Shown in pieces: positions 54,409-62,549 of a DNA stretch of 64,000 bases. The position numbers and the translations under genes are program-made. Where the stretch lies: NCBI GenBank assembly GCA_002256115.1, contig NKIK01000006.1, positions 62,001-126,000 of the forward strand, read 5' to 3'. This DNA is from Burkholderiales bacterium PBB3. GTDB lineage: Bacteria; Pseudomonadota; Gammaproteobacteria; Burkholderiales; Burkholderiaceae_C. Each line of letters begins with the position of its first letter. The first letter of the stretch is position 1. Under the pieces are notes generated by a model, which had not been told where the DNA came from, searched no databases, and saw only the letters and a program-made list of their open reading frames with translations.

Positions 54409-54643
54409 CATGGCAATCGACGCGGACCCACAGCAGCAGGCTGCAGCTTCGCCGCTCATGTTGGTGGTCCGGTCATCTTCACGTTTAGGCTGTAAAAAAC
54501 CTTTTGCAGGGAATTTCAAATGCATCGATCCAAAAGTCAACGCGTCAAAACGGTGTACACGCCTCGATCACAACCTTGGGGAGGGGTGAAGCACCCTCCT
54601 AAATCCACTATTGCGACATTCGCGATGGTTTCTTTACAGCCCC

Positions 54644-54650
54644 GTTAGGC
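54644..54650 (+). other. GTTAGGC heptamer, possible cassette boundary
   Basis: A GTTRRRY match eight bases before the start of the APH-like gene, the typical distance in gene cassettes. The preceding 235 bp hold a hairpin (GGAGGGGTG with CACCCTCC) but no convincing complete attC. Confidence 0.35.
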
Positions 54651-54658
54651 GCATTTCC

Positions 54659-55612
54659 ATGACTCTTGAACGCCCGGAGAAACCGACCGAAACCGATGCC
54701 GCGGAAGTCGTACGCCGCTTCAGTGGAAGAGGGGTCGAGAGTATCCGACGCTTTCCGACTGGGCTTGCTCATTGGGTGTACGACGTCCGGATGCAAGACG
54801 GCTCTGGCGTCGTTGTACGACTAGGCACACCGGATCAACGTGGCGATTTCCATGGAGCCCTTCACTGGTCAAAGACCCTGCGTCCGCTCGCAGTGCCTTT
54901 ACCCGAACTCTTCGCTCACGGGGACTACAGAGGCAAACCGTACCTAGTTCTGGAGCGCTTGAATGGCGATGATCTCGGGCAGGTCTATGGCTCTTTGACA
55001 TCGCCAGAGCGCAGATTGATCGCCGAAGAGGTCTGCCAAATTCAGCGAATCGTTGTAGGCCTTCCCGAAGGGCCAGGCTACGGGTTTCTTCGACTGCCTG
55101 GCGACCCGGCCCGCAAGTCCTGGGGCGATGTCATCGAAGACTCGCTAGTTCGCAGTCACACCCGAATCGAAGCAGCCGATCTCGTAGGCTCCGGCTCGGG
55201 CGACCGCGTCGCGAGATACGCAACACAGTTTCGCTCGTACTTTTCTCGCGTACGACCTACCCCATTCCTCGATGATGTAACAACCAAGAACGTAATCGTG
55301 CACGCTGGCCGACTCAGCGGAATCGTCGATGTCGACTGGCTCTGCTTCGGTGATTCACTTTTCACTGTCGCCCTCACTCGTACGGCACTTCTCGCTGCGG
55401 GTGAAGACCCAGAGTACACCGACCACTGGTGCGACGTGCTTGAACTCACCAACGAGCAGCACGACGCAGTTCGCTTCTATACGGCGCTCTTCTGCGTCGA
55501 CTTCATAAGCGAGTTCGGCCATCGCTTCAACCAAGACGTACAACAGCTCGACCGTGAACGCCTGACGCTTCTGGAGAATATCTTGAACGAAAGCCTGAAC
55601 GACATCGGATGA
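54659..55612 (+). CDS. APH-fold phosphotransferase
   Basis: 317 residues of the aminoglycoside phosphotransferase/choline kinase fold. N-terminal lobe: IRRFPTGLAHWVYDVRMQDG and VVVRLGT, with YLVLERLNGDDL at the hinge. The catalytic loop reads FLDDVTTKNVIVHAGRLSG rather than the usual HGD-x4-N; the catalytic Asp and the Asn are kept but the His is replaced. IVDVDWLCFGDSLF holds the metal-binding Asp. It could phosphorylate an antibiotic, a sugar or another small molecule; resistance cannot be concluded. Composition is less GC-rich than core genes, and the gene follows a GTTAGGC heptamer by eight bases, suggesting lateral acquisition. Start ATG 54659. Confidence 0.8.
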   Translation: MTLERPEKPTETDAAEVVRRFSGRGVESIRRFPTGLAHWVYDVRMQDGSGVVVRLGTPDQRGDFHGALHWSKTLRPLAVPLPELFAHGDYRGKPYLVLERLNGDDLGQVYGSLTSPERRLIAEEVCQIQRIVVGLPEGPGYGFLRLPGDPARKSWGDVIEDSLVRSHTRIEAADLVGSGSGDRVARYATQFRSYFSRVRPTPFLDDVTTKNVIVHAGRLSGIVDVDWLCFGDSLFTVALTRTALLAAGEDPEYTDHWCDVLELTNEQHDAVRFYTALFCVDFISEFGHRFNQDVQQLDRERLTLLENILNESLNDIG

Positions 55613-55655
55613 CGCTGGCGGTCGCGTCGGCGCCTACATCCATGCGTTCGGGGGC

Positions 55656-55662
55656 GTTAAAT
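55656..55662 (+). other. GTTAAAT heptamer, possible end of cassette-like segment
   Basis: A third GTTRRRY match, 44 bp after the APH-like stop codon. The sequence before it folds with the 3' end of that gene: GAACG-A-CAT-C-GGATG pairs with CATCCATGCGTTC, leaving two bulged bases as attC stems do. Confidence 0.35.
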
Positions 55663-55834
55663 AGCGGCTTCGCCATGCGGCCACCCCAGGGTAGGCCCCG
55701 CAACGGGTTTCGGGGAATTCCACCGATTCCGCCGTTTCTACCGAATATCGCGACTTCCCGAGGCCTATCGCAAACCGGGTGCAAGGGGTGTTGCCAACCC
55801 GTACAGTTGGTCGCATCGACATTAGGAGTCTTCC

Positions 55835-57118
55835 ATGACCACCCCTCCCTCCCCTTCCCCCCATTCCTCCATCTCCCGCAGCGTCCTCAACGAACTCCGA
55901 GAAATCAACCAGGTATTGCTGGGCTGGGCCGCGTCGTTGACTTGGACCCGCCTGGTCATTTTGGCGATTGTGGTGGCCATCGCGGGCAACATGATTGCCG
56001 ACAAGTTCGAACTGGAACACGGCCATCACATGGTCAAAGTGGAGAACGGCGCAAGCGACAACGACAAAGACAAAGACAGTGATTCATCCGATGAAATCAC
56101 GATTACTGAAAATATCAGTGGATGCGGTGAGGGCGATATCACCATCGGCAACAAGAAATTTCAGGTGGTGTGCGAAGACAAAAAAACGGTGAAAGCGGCC
56201 CCGCCGGCCAGCGGCGCCAGCGCACCCAGCGGGTCTGCAAGTGCCCCTTTGGTGGAACACGACTACGCAGTCAAGATCAAGCAAGTGGGGTCGCACAAGT
56301 CTGAGCCCACGATGAAGCGACAAATCCGGCGCACCGTTGGCGGATTTATCAATGACCTCTTTTCCACGTTGTATGTGGCCTTCTTTGCCTACCTGATTGC
56401 CGCCAAAATCATTGTGCGCAAATCGCAAGAGTCAGACGCCAAAGTGCGTGTGGCCACCACCAATGCCGAGCACGAAGCGCTGGAGCGCCAGCTGGTGCAA
56501 GCCCGCCTGAAGGTGCTACAAGCCCAGGTGGAGCCCCACTTTCTGTTCAATACCTTGGCCGCGGTGGACTACCTGATTGAGACCGACCCGCCCCGTGCGT
56601 CGGTGATGCAAAAGCAACTGATCACCTACCTGCGCGGCGCGCTGCCGCAGATGCGGGAAGACTCGTCCACGCTGGGCCGCGAGCTGAGCCTGGTGCGTGC
56701 CTACCTGGAGCTGCTGAAGATGCGCATTGAAGACCGGCTGGAGTTCGTCATTGACGTGCCGGACAGCCTATCCAAAGCCGACTTCCCGCCCATGGTCTTG
56801 CAGTCCATCATTGAGAACGCCATCAAGCACGGCATTGAGCCCAAGCCCGAAGGTGGCACCATCACCATCCATGCCCAGGCCCGCGACGGCAATCTGTGGG
56901 TGGATGTGGTGGACACCGGCGTGGGCTTGCCCGAAGGCGATGTGTTTGGCAAGACCAGCAATGGCGGCGGCCTGGGCCTGGACAACATCCGCAAACGCCT
57001 GGCGCTGCTCTACCCGAATGCCAGCCGCATTGAGCTGCGTTCCGAGATTCCAAGCGGCACCTCGGTGCGTATCATGGTTCCTTTCCAAACCTCGGGTGGC
57101 TCCACCACCGCCCGCTGA
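55835..57118 (+). CDS. LytS-type sensor histidine kinase
   Basis: 427 residues; AGGAG sits eight bases before the ATG. A membrane helix (RLVILAIVVAIAGNMIA, about 40-56) is followed by an extracytoplasmic segment of about 110 residues with an acidic run (SDNDKDKDSDSSDE), two Cys (SGCGEGDITIGNKKFQVVC) and a Pro/Ala/Ser linker. A second helix (LFSTLYVAFFAYLIAAKII) leads to a coiled coil and the His_kinase domain with phosphoacceptor motif QVEPHFLFNTLAAVDYLI near 232. The ATPase domain has IENAIKHGIEP (N box) and GGGLGLDNIRKRL (G box). It is the LytS/YehU class, which pairs with LytTR regulators; the partner gene follows nine bases later. Confidence 0.9.
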   Translation: MTTPPSPSPHSSISRSVLNELREINQVLLGWAASLTWTRLVILAIVVAIAGNMIADKFELEHGHHMVKVENGASDNDKDKDSDSSDEITITENISGCGEGDITIGNKKFQVVCEDKKTVKAAPPASGASAPSGSASAPLVEHDYAVKIKQVGSHKSEPTMKRQIRRTVGGFINDLFSTLYVAFFAYLIAAKIIVRKSQESDAKVRVATTNAEHEALERQLVQARLKVLQAQVEPHFLFNTLAAVDYLIETDPPRASVMQKQLITYLRGALPQMREDSSTLGRELSLVRAYLELLKMRIEDRLEFVIDVPDSLSKADFPPMVLQSIIENAIKHGIEPKPEGGTITIHAQARDGNLWVDVVDTGVGLPEGDVFGKTSNGGGLGLDNIRKRLALLYPNASRIELRSEIPSGTSVRIMVPFQTSGGSTTAR

Positions 57119-57126
57119 GCACTGCT

Positions 57127-57975
57127 ATGACTTCCTCTTCTTCACCCGCCTTACGGGCCCTGATTGCCGATGACGAACGCCTGCTGCGCGAGCAACTGCA
57201 AAGCCGCCTGAAACAGGTCTGGCCCGAGCTGGAAATCATTGGAATGGCGCGCGATGGCCTGGAGGCCGTGCGCATGGCCGACGAGCTGCGCCCCGACGTG
57301 ATGTTTTTGGACATTCGCATGCCGGGGCAAACCGGTATCGAGGCGGCCAGCGACATCATGAGCCTGGACGGCTGGAAGGGCGAGTTGGTGTTTGTGACCG
57401 CCTATGACGAGTACGCTGTCAGCGCCTTTGAGCGCGGCGCGATTGACTACCTGCTCAAGCCTGTGGAGGCTGAGCGCCTGCAAACCACGCGTGCGCGCAT
57501 CGAGGCGCGATTGAAAGGCCACGGTGCAGGCAACGCTGTCGACAGTACGGCAGCCGCATCCACCGAAGCCGCCGCGCAGGCCGCCACCGACACGATGATG
57601 CAAACCCTGCTGAGCGTGCAGCGCCAGCTGAGCGGTGCGCCCACTACCCCCAAGATGCGCTGGGTGCAGGCCAGCACGGGCTCCACCACGCGGATGATTG
57701 CGGTGGAAGATATTTTGTTTTTTCGCTCGGATGAAAAGTACACGCGCGTACAAACGGCCGAGCAAGAGGCCTTGATTCGCGTGCCCATTAAAGACCTGCT
57801 GCCGCAGCTGGACGAGCAAATCTTTTGGCAAATCCACCGCTCTACCATCGTCAATGTGGGCGAGATTTCTGCCGTGCACCGAGATGACACAGGCCGCCAG
57901 CGCGTGGCCATGAAGCGCCACCCCGAGACGCTGGAAGTCAGCCGCAGCTTCGCGCATCTGTTCCGGAATCAGTAA
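57127..57975 (+). CDS. LytTR-family response regulator
   Basis: 282 residues. Receiver at about 10-125: ALIADDERLLREQLQ, phosphoacceptor in DVMFLDIRMPGQTGIE and the conserved Lys in DYLLKPVEAERL. An Ala/Thr-rich linker precedes a LytTR DNA-binding domain at about 175-280: TRMIAVEDILFFRSDEKYTR, IRVPIKDLLPQLDEQIFWQI, HRSTIVNVGEISAV. It is encoded nine bases after the LytS-like kinase, forming a complete two-component system. LytTR proteins bind direct repeats in target promoters; the target may include the small exported-protein gene at 58168, but no site was identified. Confidence 0.9.
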   Translation: MTSSSSPALRALIADDERLLREQLQSRLKQVWPELEIIGMARDGLEAVRMADELRPDVMFLDIRMPGQTGIEAASDIMSLDGWKGELVFVTAYDEYAVSAFERGAIDYLLKPVEAERLQTTRARIEARLKGHGAGNAVDSTAAASTEAAAQAATDTMMQTLLSVQRQLSGAPTTPKMRWVQASTGSTTRMIAVEDILFFRSDEKYTRVQTAEQEALIRVPIKDLLPQLDEQIFWQIHRSTIVNVGEISAVHRDDTGRQRVAMKRHPETLEVSRSFAHLFRNQ

Positions 57976-58086
57976 CGTTTTTGTAACGGCTTTTTACGAC
58001 TGTTCATCTCGCTCTAACACGGCCCAACACGCGCTTTCGTGCACTCATCGCAAAGCGCTACCTCTTGCAGGTGATCGCCTTTATCT

Positions 58087-58118
58087 TTCAACCGTCAGCA
58101 CCGATCCGGACGGTTGAA
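58087..58118. other. 10-bp perfect stem-loop between the regulator and the next gene
   Basis: TTCAACCGTC (58087-58096) pairs with GACGGTTGAA (58109-58118) over a 12-base loop, 49 bp upstream of the next ATG. No T-tract follows, so it may be a terminator, a leader structure or a protein-binding site. Confidence 0.45.
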
Positions 58119-58167
58119 GACAAAGTTCACAACGATCCACCTACTTACTTGTTATCAAGAGGACACC

Positions 58168-58560
58168 ATGAAAAAATTGACACTCATTGCCGCGATCGGC
58201 GCCGCACTCATCAGCTTCTCTGCAGCGCACGCCGCTGACAGCACAGAGCCCACTGTCATTGCCAAAGTAGAAGTGACGGGCAGCCCGCGCTACCAATTGG
58301 CCCCCCAAGAGTTCGACACCTTCAAAGGCCGCTACGAGTTTGACGAAGGCACCTCCATGCGCGTGTGGCAACAGCAGAACCGCTTCTACGCGCAAATTGC
58401 CGACCAGCCTGTGCAACAGATGTTTGCCAAATCGCCCGGCGTGTTCGAGTCCAAGGCTGGTGCCAACCTGCGTTTTGCCGAAGATGGCAGCACCGTAGCC
58501 GTCACCCAGTTCGGCAAACTGCTGGTGGCTTCCAATACCGTACGCTTTGCCAAGAATTGA
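58168..58560 (+). CDS. Small exported hypothetical protein
   Basis: 130 residues from the ATG at 58168, which has AAGAGGA seven bases upstream and begins a signal peptide (KLTLIAAIGAALISFSAAHA). The mature part is mostly beta-strand (FDTFKGRYEFDEGTSMRVWQ, NRFYAQIADQPVQQMFAKS, VFESKAGANLRFAEDGSTV), resembling a small lipocalin-like or repeated beta-hairpin module. Similar small proteins are common in Burkholderiales without assigned function. It follows the LytS/LytTR pair and could be a target. A strong terminator hairpin lies 30 bp after the stop. Confidence 0.75.
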   Translation: MKKLTLIAAIGAALISFSAAHAADSTEPTVIAKVEVTGSPRYQLAPQEFDTFKGRYEFDEGTSMRVWQQQNRFYAQIADQPVQQMFAKSPGVFESKAGANLRFAEDGSTVAVTQFGKLLVASNTVRFAKN

Positions 58561-58590
58561 TTCGGTGCGCATGTCTTCTCTCGCCATTGA

Positions 58591-58624
58591 AAAACCCCCA
58601 GCGGCTTGCGTCGCTGGGGGTTGG
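58591..58624. terminator. Bidirectional terminator
   Basis: AACCCCCAGCG (58593-58603) pairs with CGCTGGGGGTT (58612-58622). On the minus strand the stem runs into TTTTT, a good intrinsic terminator for the DUF4148 gene; in the plus direction the tail is weaker. It lies between two convergent genes. Confidence 0.75.
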
Positions 58625-58678
58625 GCTTGATCAGCTTGCTTGCAAGCTGTCTTGCAAACTGTCTTGGCGTTCGAGAGC

Positions 58679-59272
58679 TTAGTAAGCAGCAGCCACTACG
58701 TGTGATGTCGCAGTAGCGCGGGCCTTCACAGGGTATTGGCCAGGGTACAAAGCATTGAGCTTTTGGCCAGGAACACCGGTCATCACCAAGCTCAGCAAGT
58801 TGTCCGCGGGCAGGTCGCCGGTGCGTTGGGCTTCGGCCAGCTCGGTGCGCACTTCAGCGCGTGTCTTGGCAGGTGCTGCAGCCACGGCAGGGTAGCGCGC
58901 TGGGAAGATTTCATTCAGCTTGGCGGCTGTGGTGCTGCCAAAGTCAATAGCGACTTGGCTAGAAGCCATGATGTTGCCGGTGCGCTTGGCTTCTGCCATC
59001 TCAGCGATCACGTCAGCGCGGGTCTTGCCTGGAGCCTTGACTACCGCAGCGTAGCGAGCTGGGAACACTTCATTCATCTTGGCACCGGTGCGGCCGGTGT
59101 AGTCGATGCTCAGTTGGTCAGGGGCAGTAACGTCGCCAGTGGCGCGGGCTTGAACGAGTTCAGCCTGGACTTGGGCGCGTGTCTTGCCGATGTCTGCGTC
59201 AGCAGCAAAGGCGTGACCAGCGATCAGGGTGGAGATGGCCAAGGCAATAGCGGTGGAGTAAGAAGTTTTCAT
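58679..59272 (-). CDS. Exported protein with three DUF4148-like repeats
   Basis: 197 residues with a signal peptide (TAIALAISTLIAGHAFA). The mature chain is three tandem units of about 53 residues. Each begins GKTRA or AKTRA, continues with a helix (VQAELVQARATGDV, VIAEMAEAKRTGNI, VRTELAEAQRTGDL) and ends with NEVFPARY, NEIFPARY or NALYPGQY. The K-T-R-A-x-V and A-x-x-T-G pattern is that of DUF4148, widespread in Burkholderiales periplasmic proteins, where one copy is usual. Function unknown. A terminator lies downstream and a divergent LysR gene upstream. Confidence 0.8.
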   Translation of the reverse strand: MKTSYSTAIALAISTLIAGHAFAADADIGKTRAQVQAELVQARATGDVTAPDQLSIDYTGRTGAKMNEVFPARYAAVVKAPGKTRADVIAEMAEAKRTGNIMASSQVAIDFGSTTAAKLNEIFPARYPAVAAAPAKTRAEVRTELAEAQRTGDLPADNLLSLVMTGVPGQKLNALYPGQYPVKARATATSHVVAAAY

Positions 59273-59473
59273 GATGCGTTTCCTTTAAGTTTCAGTTGTT
59301 GCGCTCTGGCGGAACCTACCGTCTGGGCTGCATCGATGGGGCGTTTTCTTTTCGTCTCGTCGATGGGATGAACTGTAAAGTTTCTGAATCGATAGAGAAA
59401 TAGCGCCAGCAGCAGTGGTACGTTGCCAAATACGCAATAATGAGCCTCTTGAATTCCCAACCGGAGGCTTTTC

Positions 59474-60406
59474 ATGGACCGTTTGATGTCAATGCGGGTG
59501 TTTCAGCGGGTGATTGACGAGGGGGGCTTTGCCGCAGCCGCTCGCGCCCTGGACATGTCGCCCGCCGTGGTGACACGCCTGGTAGCCGATCTGGAGGACC
59601 ACCTGGGTGCGCGCCTGCTGCACCGCACGACGCGGCGCCTGTCGCTCAGCGACGCGGGCGAGACCTACCTGAGCCGCGTGCGCGCCATTCTGCAAGACAT
59701 CGATGAAGCCCACGAAATTGCCAGCGCCCACACGCAGGATTTGTCGGGCATGCTGCACATCATGACCCAGCCGGTGCTGGCCACCCACGTACTGGCACCC
59801 TTTCTGGCGGGCTTTGCCAAGCGCTACCCCAAGATCGTGCTGGACATCAATGTGGAGTCCTTCAAGGAGCCACCGATTGAGGACTACGACATCACGCTGT
59901 TCCCTGCGGACTCCAACTACGACGGCGATGTGATTGCCCGCAAGATCATGTCTACGCAAATCATCTTGGTGGCCTCCCCCGACTACCTGAAACGCCGCGG
60001 CACCCCGATGACGCCGCAAGACCTGGCCGGACACGACTGCCTGCGCCAGACCCAGCGCGGCATGCGCCCGCGCACCATGCACCTGGTGAACGCCGAACAC
60101 CGCGATCAGCAACTTGACCAGGAAGTGAACACCGCGCTGTGGGCCAACCACATCGACACACTGCTGCGCGCGGCCTCCGATGGCATGGGCATCACCAGCA
60201 CGTCCGTGGATCTGGTAGCCAATCAACTGGCCACGGGCGAACTGGTGCAGGTGGTGCGCCCCTGGATCGTGGGCGAGATCACACTATTTGCCGCATTGCC
60301 CAGCCGCAAGTTCTTGCCGCGCCGCACGCAGGTTTTTCTGGACTACCTGACCGAACAATCGCGCCAGCAAGTATCCACAGCGCTGACGGTGTGTTCAGAC
60401 TGCTGA
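59474..60406 (+). CDS. LysR-family transcriptional regulator
   Basis: 310 residues; GGAGG sits eight bases before the ATG. The winged helix spans 1-60 (MDRLMSMRVFQRVIDEGGFA, then LDMSPAVVTRLVADLEDHLG and LLHRTTRRLSLSDAG), the form typical of the AaeR/DmlR/YafC-like branch. The effector domain follows from about 90 (GMLHIMTQPVLATHVLAPFL, ASDGMGITSTSVDLVANQLA). It probably controls a nearby or distant metabolic gene. The divergent DUF4148 gene, 201 bp away, is one candidate. The effector is unknown. A dispersed repeat starts nine bases after its stop. Confidence 0.85.
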   Translation: MDRLMSMRVFQRVIDEGGFAAAARALDMSPAVVTRLVADLEDHLGARLLHRTTRRLSLSDAGETYLSRVRAILQDIDEAHEIASAHTQDLSGMLHIMTQPVLATHVLAPFLAGFAKRYPKIVLDINVESFKEPPIEDYDITLFPADSNYDGDVIARKIMSTQIILVASPDYLKRRGTPMTPQDLAGHDCLRQTQRGMRPRTMHLVNAEHRDQQLDQEVNTALWANHIDTLLRAASDGMGITSTSVDLVANQLATGELVQVVRPWIVGEITLFAALPSRKFLPRRTQVFLDYLTEQSRQQVSTALTVCSDC

Positions 60407-60414
60407 TCCAGAAG

Positions 60415-60468
60415 CAAATCGGCCTTGCAGCCCGTGGATAGTGCGGGAGCAGCTTCTATTTTGATAGC
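60415..60468 (+). repeat. Dispersed repeat, copy H, overlapping a gene end
   Basis: CAAATCGGCCTTGCAGCCCG, then TGGATAGTGCGGGAGCAGCT and a T-rich tail ending GATAGC. It covers the last codons and the stop of the DUF2059 gene on the opposite strand. Confidence 0.85.
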
Positions 60469-61025
60469 GGCTTGTCTGCTGCAGGCGGGCTGTCTGGCTT
60501 GGCAGATTCGCGCACCGCCTTGAGTTCGACGCGCATTTCCTGGTCGAGTTTTTTGAGTTTTTCGGTCATGCCGGCCAGGCGCTGGGGCATACCCTGCAAC
60601 ACCGCCTGGATGACCGCAGGCTGTTTGGTGAGCAGCGACTGCCCCACGGACGACTCATAAAACGCGGTGATGCCATCCACCTCTTCTTGCGAAAAGTTGG
60701 CGGCGTAAATCTCCAGCAACATGGGCTTTAGCTTGGCCATGGAGGTTTCATCGGCAATGACGGCACTGGTCTTCTCCATGAACTGGAGAAAGATCTTTTG
60801 CTCCTGGGGCGTGACCGGCTTGCCCTGTGATGCCTGCTTGGCCGCCGCCTGCATCATGCTGTGCAGCTGCGGGCGCATGCCGTCCAGCAGGGCTTCGGCT
60901 TTGGAGGCCGCCAACATGCGCTCCACCGATTCCGGCGATGCCGGTGCGGCCAGCGCCCCGGTCGTATAGGCCGCGCAGGCCGCCAACACACACGTTGCCA
61001 CACCCTTTGCAATCCAGCGTTTCAT
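60456..61025 (-). CDS. DUF2059-family exported protein
   Basis: 189 residues from the ATG at 61025, opening a signal peptide (IAKGVATCVLAACAAYTTGA). The DUF2059 helical domain is at about 90-150: MAKLKPMLLEIYAANFSQEE, VDGITAFYESSVGQSLLTKQ and PAVIQAVLQGMPQRL. The family is periplasmic and of unknown function. The C-terminal residues L-S-K and the TAG stop are encoded by a copy of the dispersed repeat, so the natural end of the protein was probably altered by the insertion. The last 30 residues are charged and low-complexity. It ends 49 bp from the LysR gene. Confidence 0.8.
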   Translation of the reverse strand: MKRWIAKGVATCVLAACAAYTTGALAAPASPESVERMLAASKAEALLDGMRPQLHSMMQAAAKQASQGKPVTPQEQKIFLQFMEKTSAVIADETSMAKLKPMLLEIYAANFSQEEVDGITAFYESSVGQSLLTKQPAVIQAVLQGMPQRLAGMTEKLKKLDQEMRVELKAVRESAKPDSPPAADKPLSK

Positions 61026-61072
61026 CACACAATCCTCGCTCAAAAAAGCAAGGATTGTGCAACAGCTTTCAA

Positions 61073-61543
61073 CTAATCAAACCAATCTGGAAACGCCTTG
61101 CGCGCCTGTCGCAGTGTGTGCTGGCCCAGCCGCAGCATGTCCTTGGCAACTACCTCGTCCACCTCTTCCGGAAAGTCACCCACCATCAGTTGCAGGTAGA
61201 CACAGGCATTGAGGATTTTGTCGCGCTCCATGGGCGTGAGGTGCAGTAGCTCACTGCCCAGTTGGATGGCCAGCGCGTGGTGCCCTTCCTTGCCATTGGG
61301 CAGCACTCCATGCAAATACAAACTCCCCAGACACAGCGAATAAATGCTGCTGTACGAGGTGCTGAGCTGGTCAATTGGTGCGCAGTCTGGCGCTTGCGCG
61401 ATGCGCATAGCGGTCAAAGCGTTGGACAAAAACCGCAGGGCCGAGTATTCATTCAGCCGTATCGGTTTGAGCTGCCGACTCCAGCACAAAATTTGCAGCT
61501 CTGGGGTCGGCGGCCGAAAGAGGGTGTAAAGAGTATGGGTCAT
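61073..61543 (-). CDS. Helical hypothetical protein
   Basis: 156 residues from the ATG at 61543; starts two codons and ten codons further upstream are possible. It is helical and cytoplasmic, with segments LNEYSALRFLSNALTAMRIA, SYSSIYSLCLGSLYLHGVLP and HALAIQLGSELLHLTPMERD. The arrangement of two long helices around a central loop recalls HEPN-like domains, but I do not see the R-x4-6-H nuclease motif, so I make no call. It lies 47 bp upstream of the DUF2059 gene on the same strand. Codon use matches the host. Confidence 0.55.
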   Translation of the reverse strand: MTHTLYTLFRPPTPELQILCWSRQLKPIRLNEYSALRFLSNALTAMRIAQAPDCAPIDQLSTSYSSIYSLCLGSLYLHGVLPNGKEGHHALAIQLGSELLHLTPMERDKILNACVYLQLMVGDFPEEVDEVVAKDMLRLGQHTLRQARKAFPDWFD

Positions 61544-61629
61544 ACCCATGCATATCGGCGGCCACCGGCGCAACCCAAGCGCTATTGAAATAAGGCCTAG
61601 AAAACCGTCCTATTTCTGCGCCATGCCAT

Positions 61630-62465
61630 TCACTGCGGCACAGCCGCCTCTGGCACTGCCGGTGCCCGGTACACCGCCTTAGCGCCCAGCTCTGCGCCCA
61701 TGTGCTTCACGGTGATTTTTTGAATACTGCCATCGGCCAGCATCTTGTGAATGAGCGCGCCCCACTGCGCGGATTGCGCTTTGGTAAACGACCTTTTGCC
61801 CAACACCAAACCACTGGGCGTGGCACCACCGGGGTCCCAGTCTTCGACGCGTGCGGGGGCGGGCAGCTTGAGCTGTTTGACGTAGTACAGGTAGAGGATG
61901 GGATTGGTGATAAACGCGTCAAAGCGCGGTATGGCAAACATGCGGTACAGGGCGCCGGGGTCGGCGCTTTCCACATGCCGCCGCTTGGCAATGAGTTGAT
62001 CGACATACGGGTCGTAATACGGGCTGTAGCGGAATGAGCGCACACCGCCCAAGGTGAGTTTGGGATCGGCCACAAACTGCGCAAAATTGTGCATAGTGGG
62101 CGGCACCTTGGGGCCTAAACGACTACGTTGTCTTCCACAATGTAGTGGTGAAACCAGACGTAGGTGTCGCGCTCGGGCGTCTGAATGCCGGAGGCTGCCA
62201 TATCGACATTGCCACTCTTCAGATCAGTCCAGGTGCGCGCACGGGGCCGCACGCTCACCTCAAATTGGCAGCCCGTGCGCCGCGCCAATTCTTTCTGCAA
62301 GTCGTCGTCTATACCGCCATAGCCGCTGCTGTAGATCAGGCCAAACTCATAGTGCGCAAAACGGATGAGGCGATCCAGGCACATGGACTTATCCTGCGCA
62401 GCGGCAAGCCCAGCTACGCCCAAGCCACAGCAGGCCAGCCACCAGCGAATGCGCTGAGCCGTCAT
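61630..62465 (-). pseudogene. Family-3 solute-binding protein broken by a frameshift
   Basis: The N-terminal part (from the ATG at 62465) has a signal peptide (WLACCGLGVAGLAAA) and then YEFGLIYSSGYGGIDDDLQK, DMAASGIQTPERDTYVWFHH and VEDNVVV, where it meets TAG near 62118. The C-terminal part continues in another frame (PTMHNFAQFVADPKLTLGGV, FDAFITNPILYLYYVKQL, IHKMLADGSIQKI). Adding one base after the VVV codons restores VVVLGPKVPPTM through the junction, so a single-base deletion is the simplest explanation. The intact protein would be about 278 residues, the normal size for this family, which bind amino acids or serve sensors. It could instead be a sequencing error. Confidence 0.75.
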
Positions 62466-62549
62466 ATCGCCACCTCTTGGAAACACACAATGCGCCGTTA
62501 TAGCCCAGGCCAGCGGTGGGCGGTATCCCTGGCAAACCCTAGCGTGGGG

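Noticed and set aside
54410..54589. Small open frame of 59 codons after the membrane-protein gene
   Set aside because: No ribosome-binding site, low-complexity start, no recognisable domain, and it lies in a putative recombination-site region.
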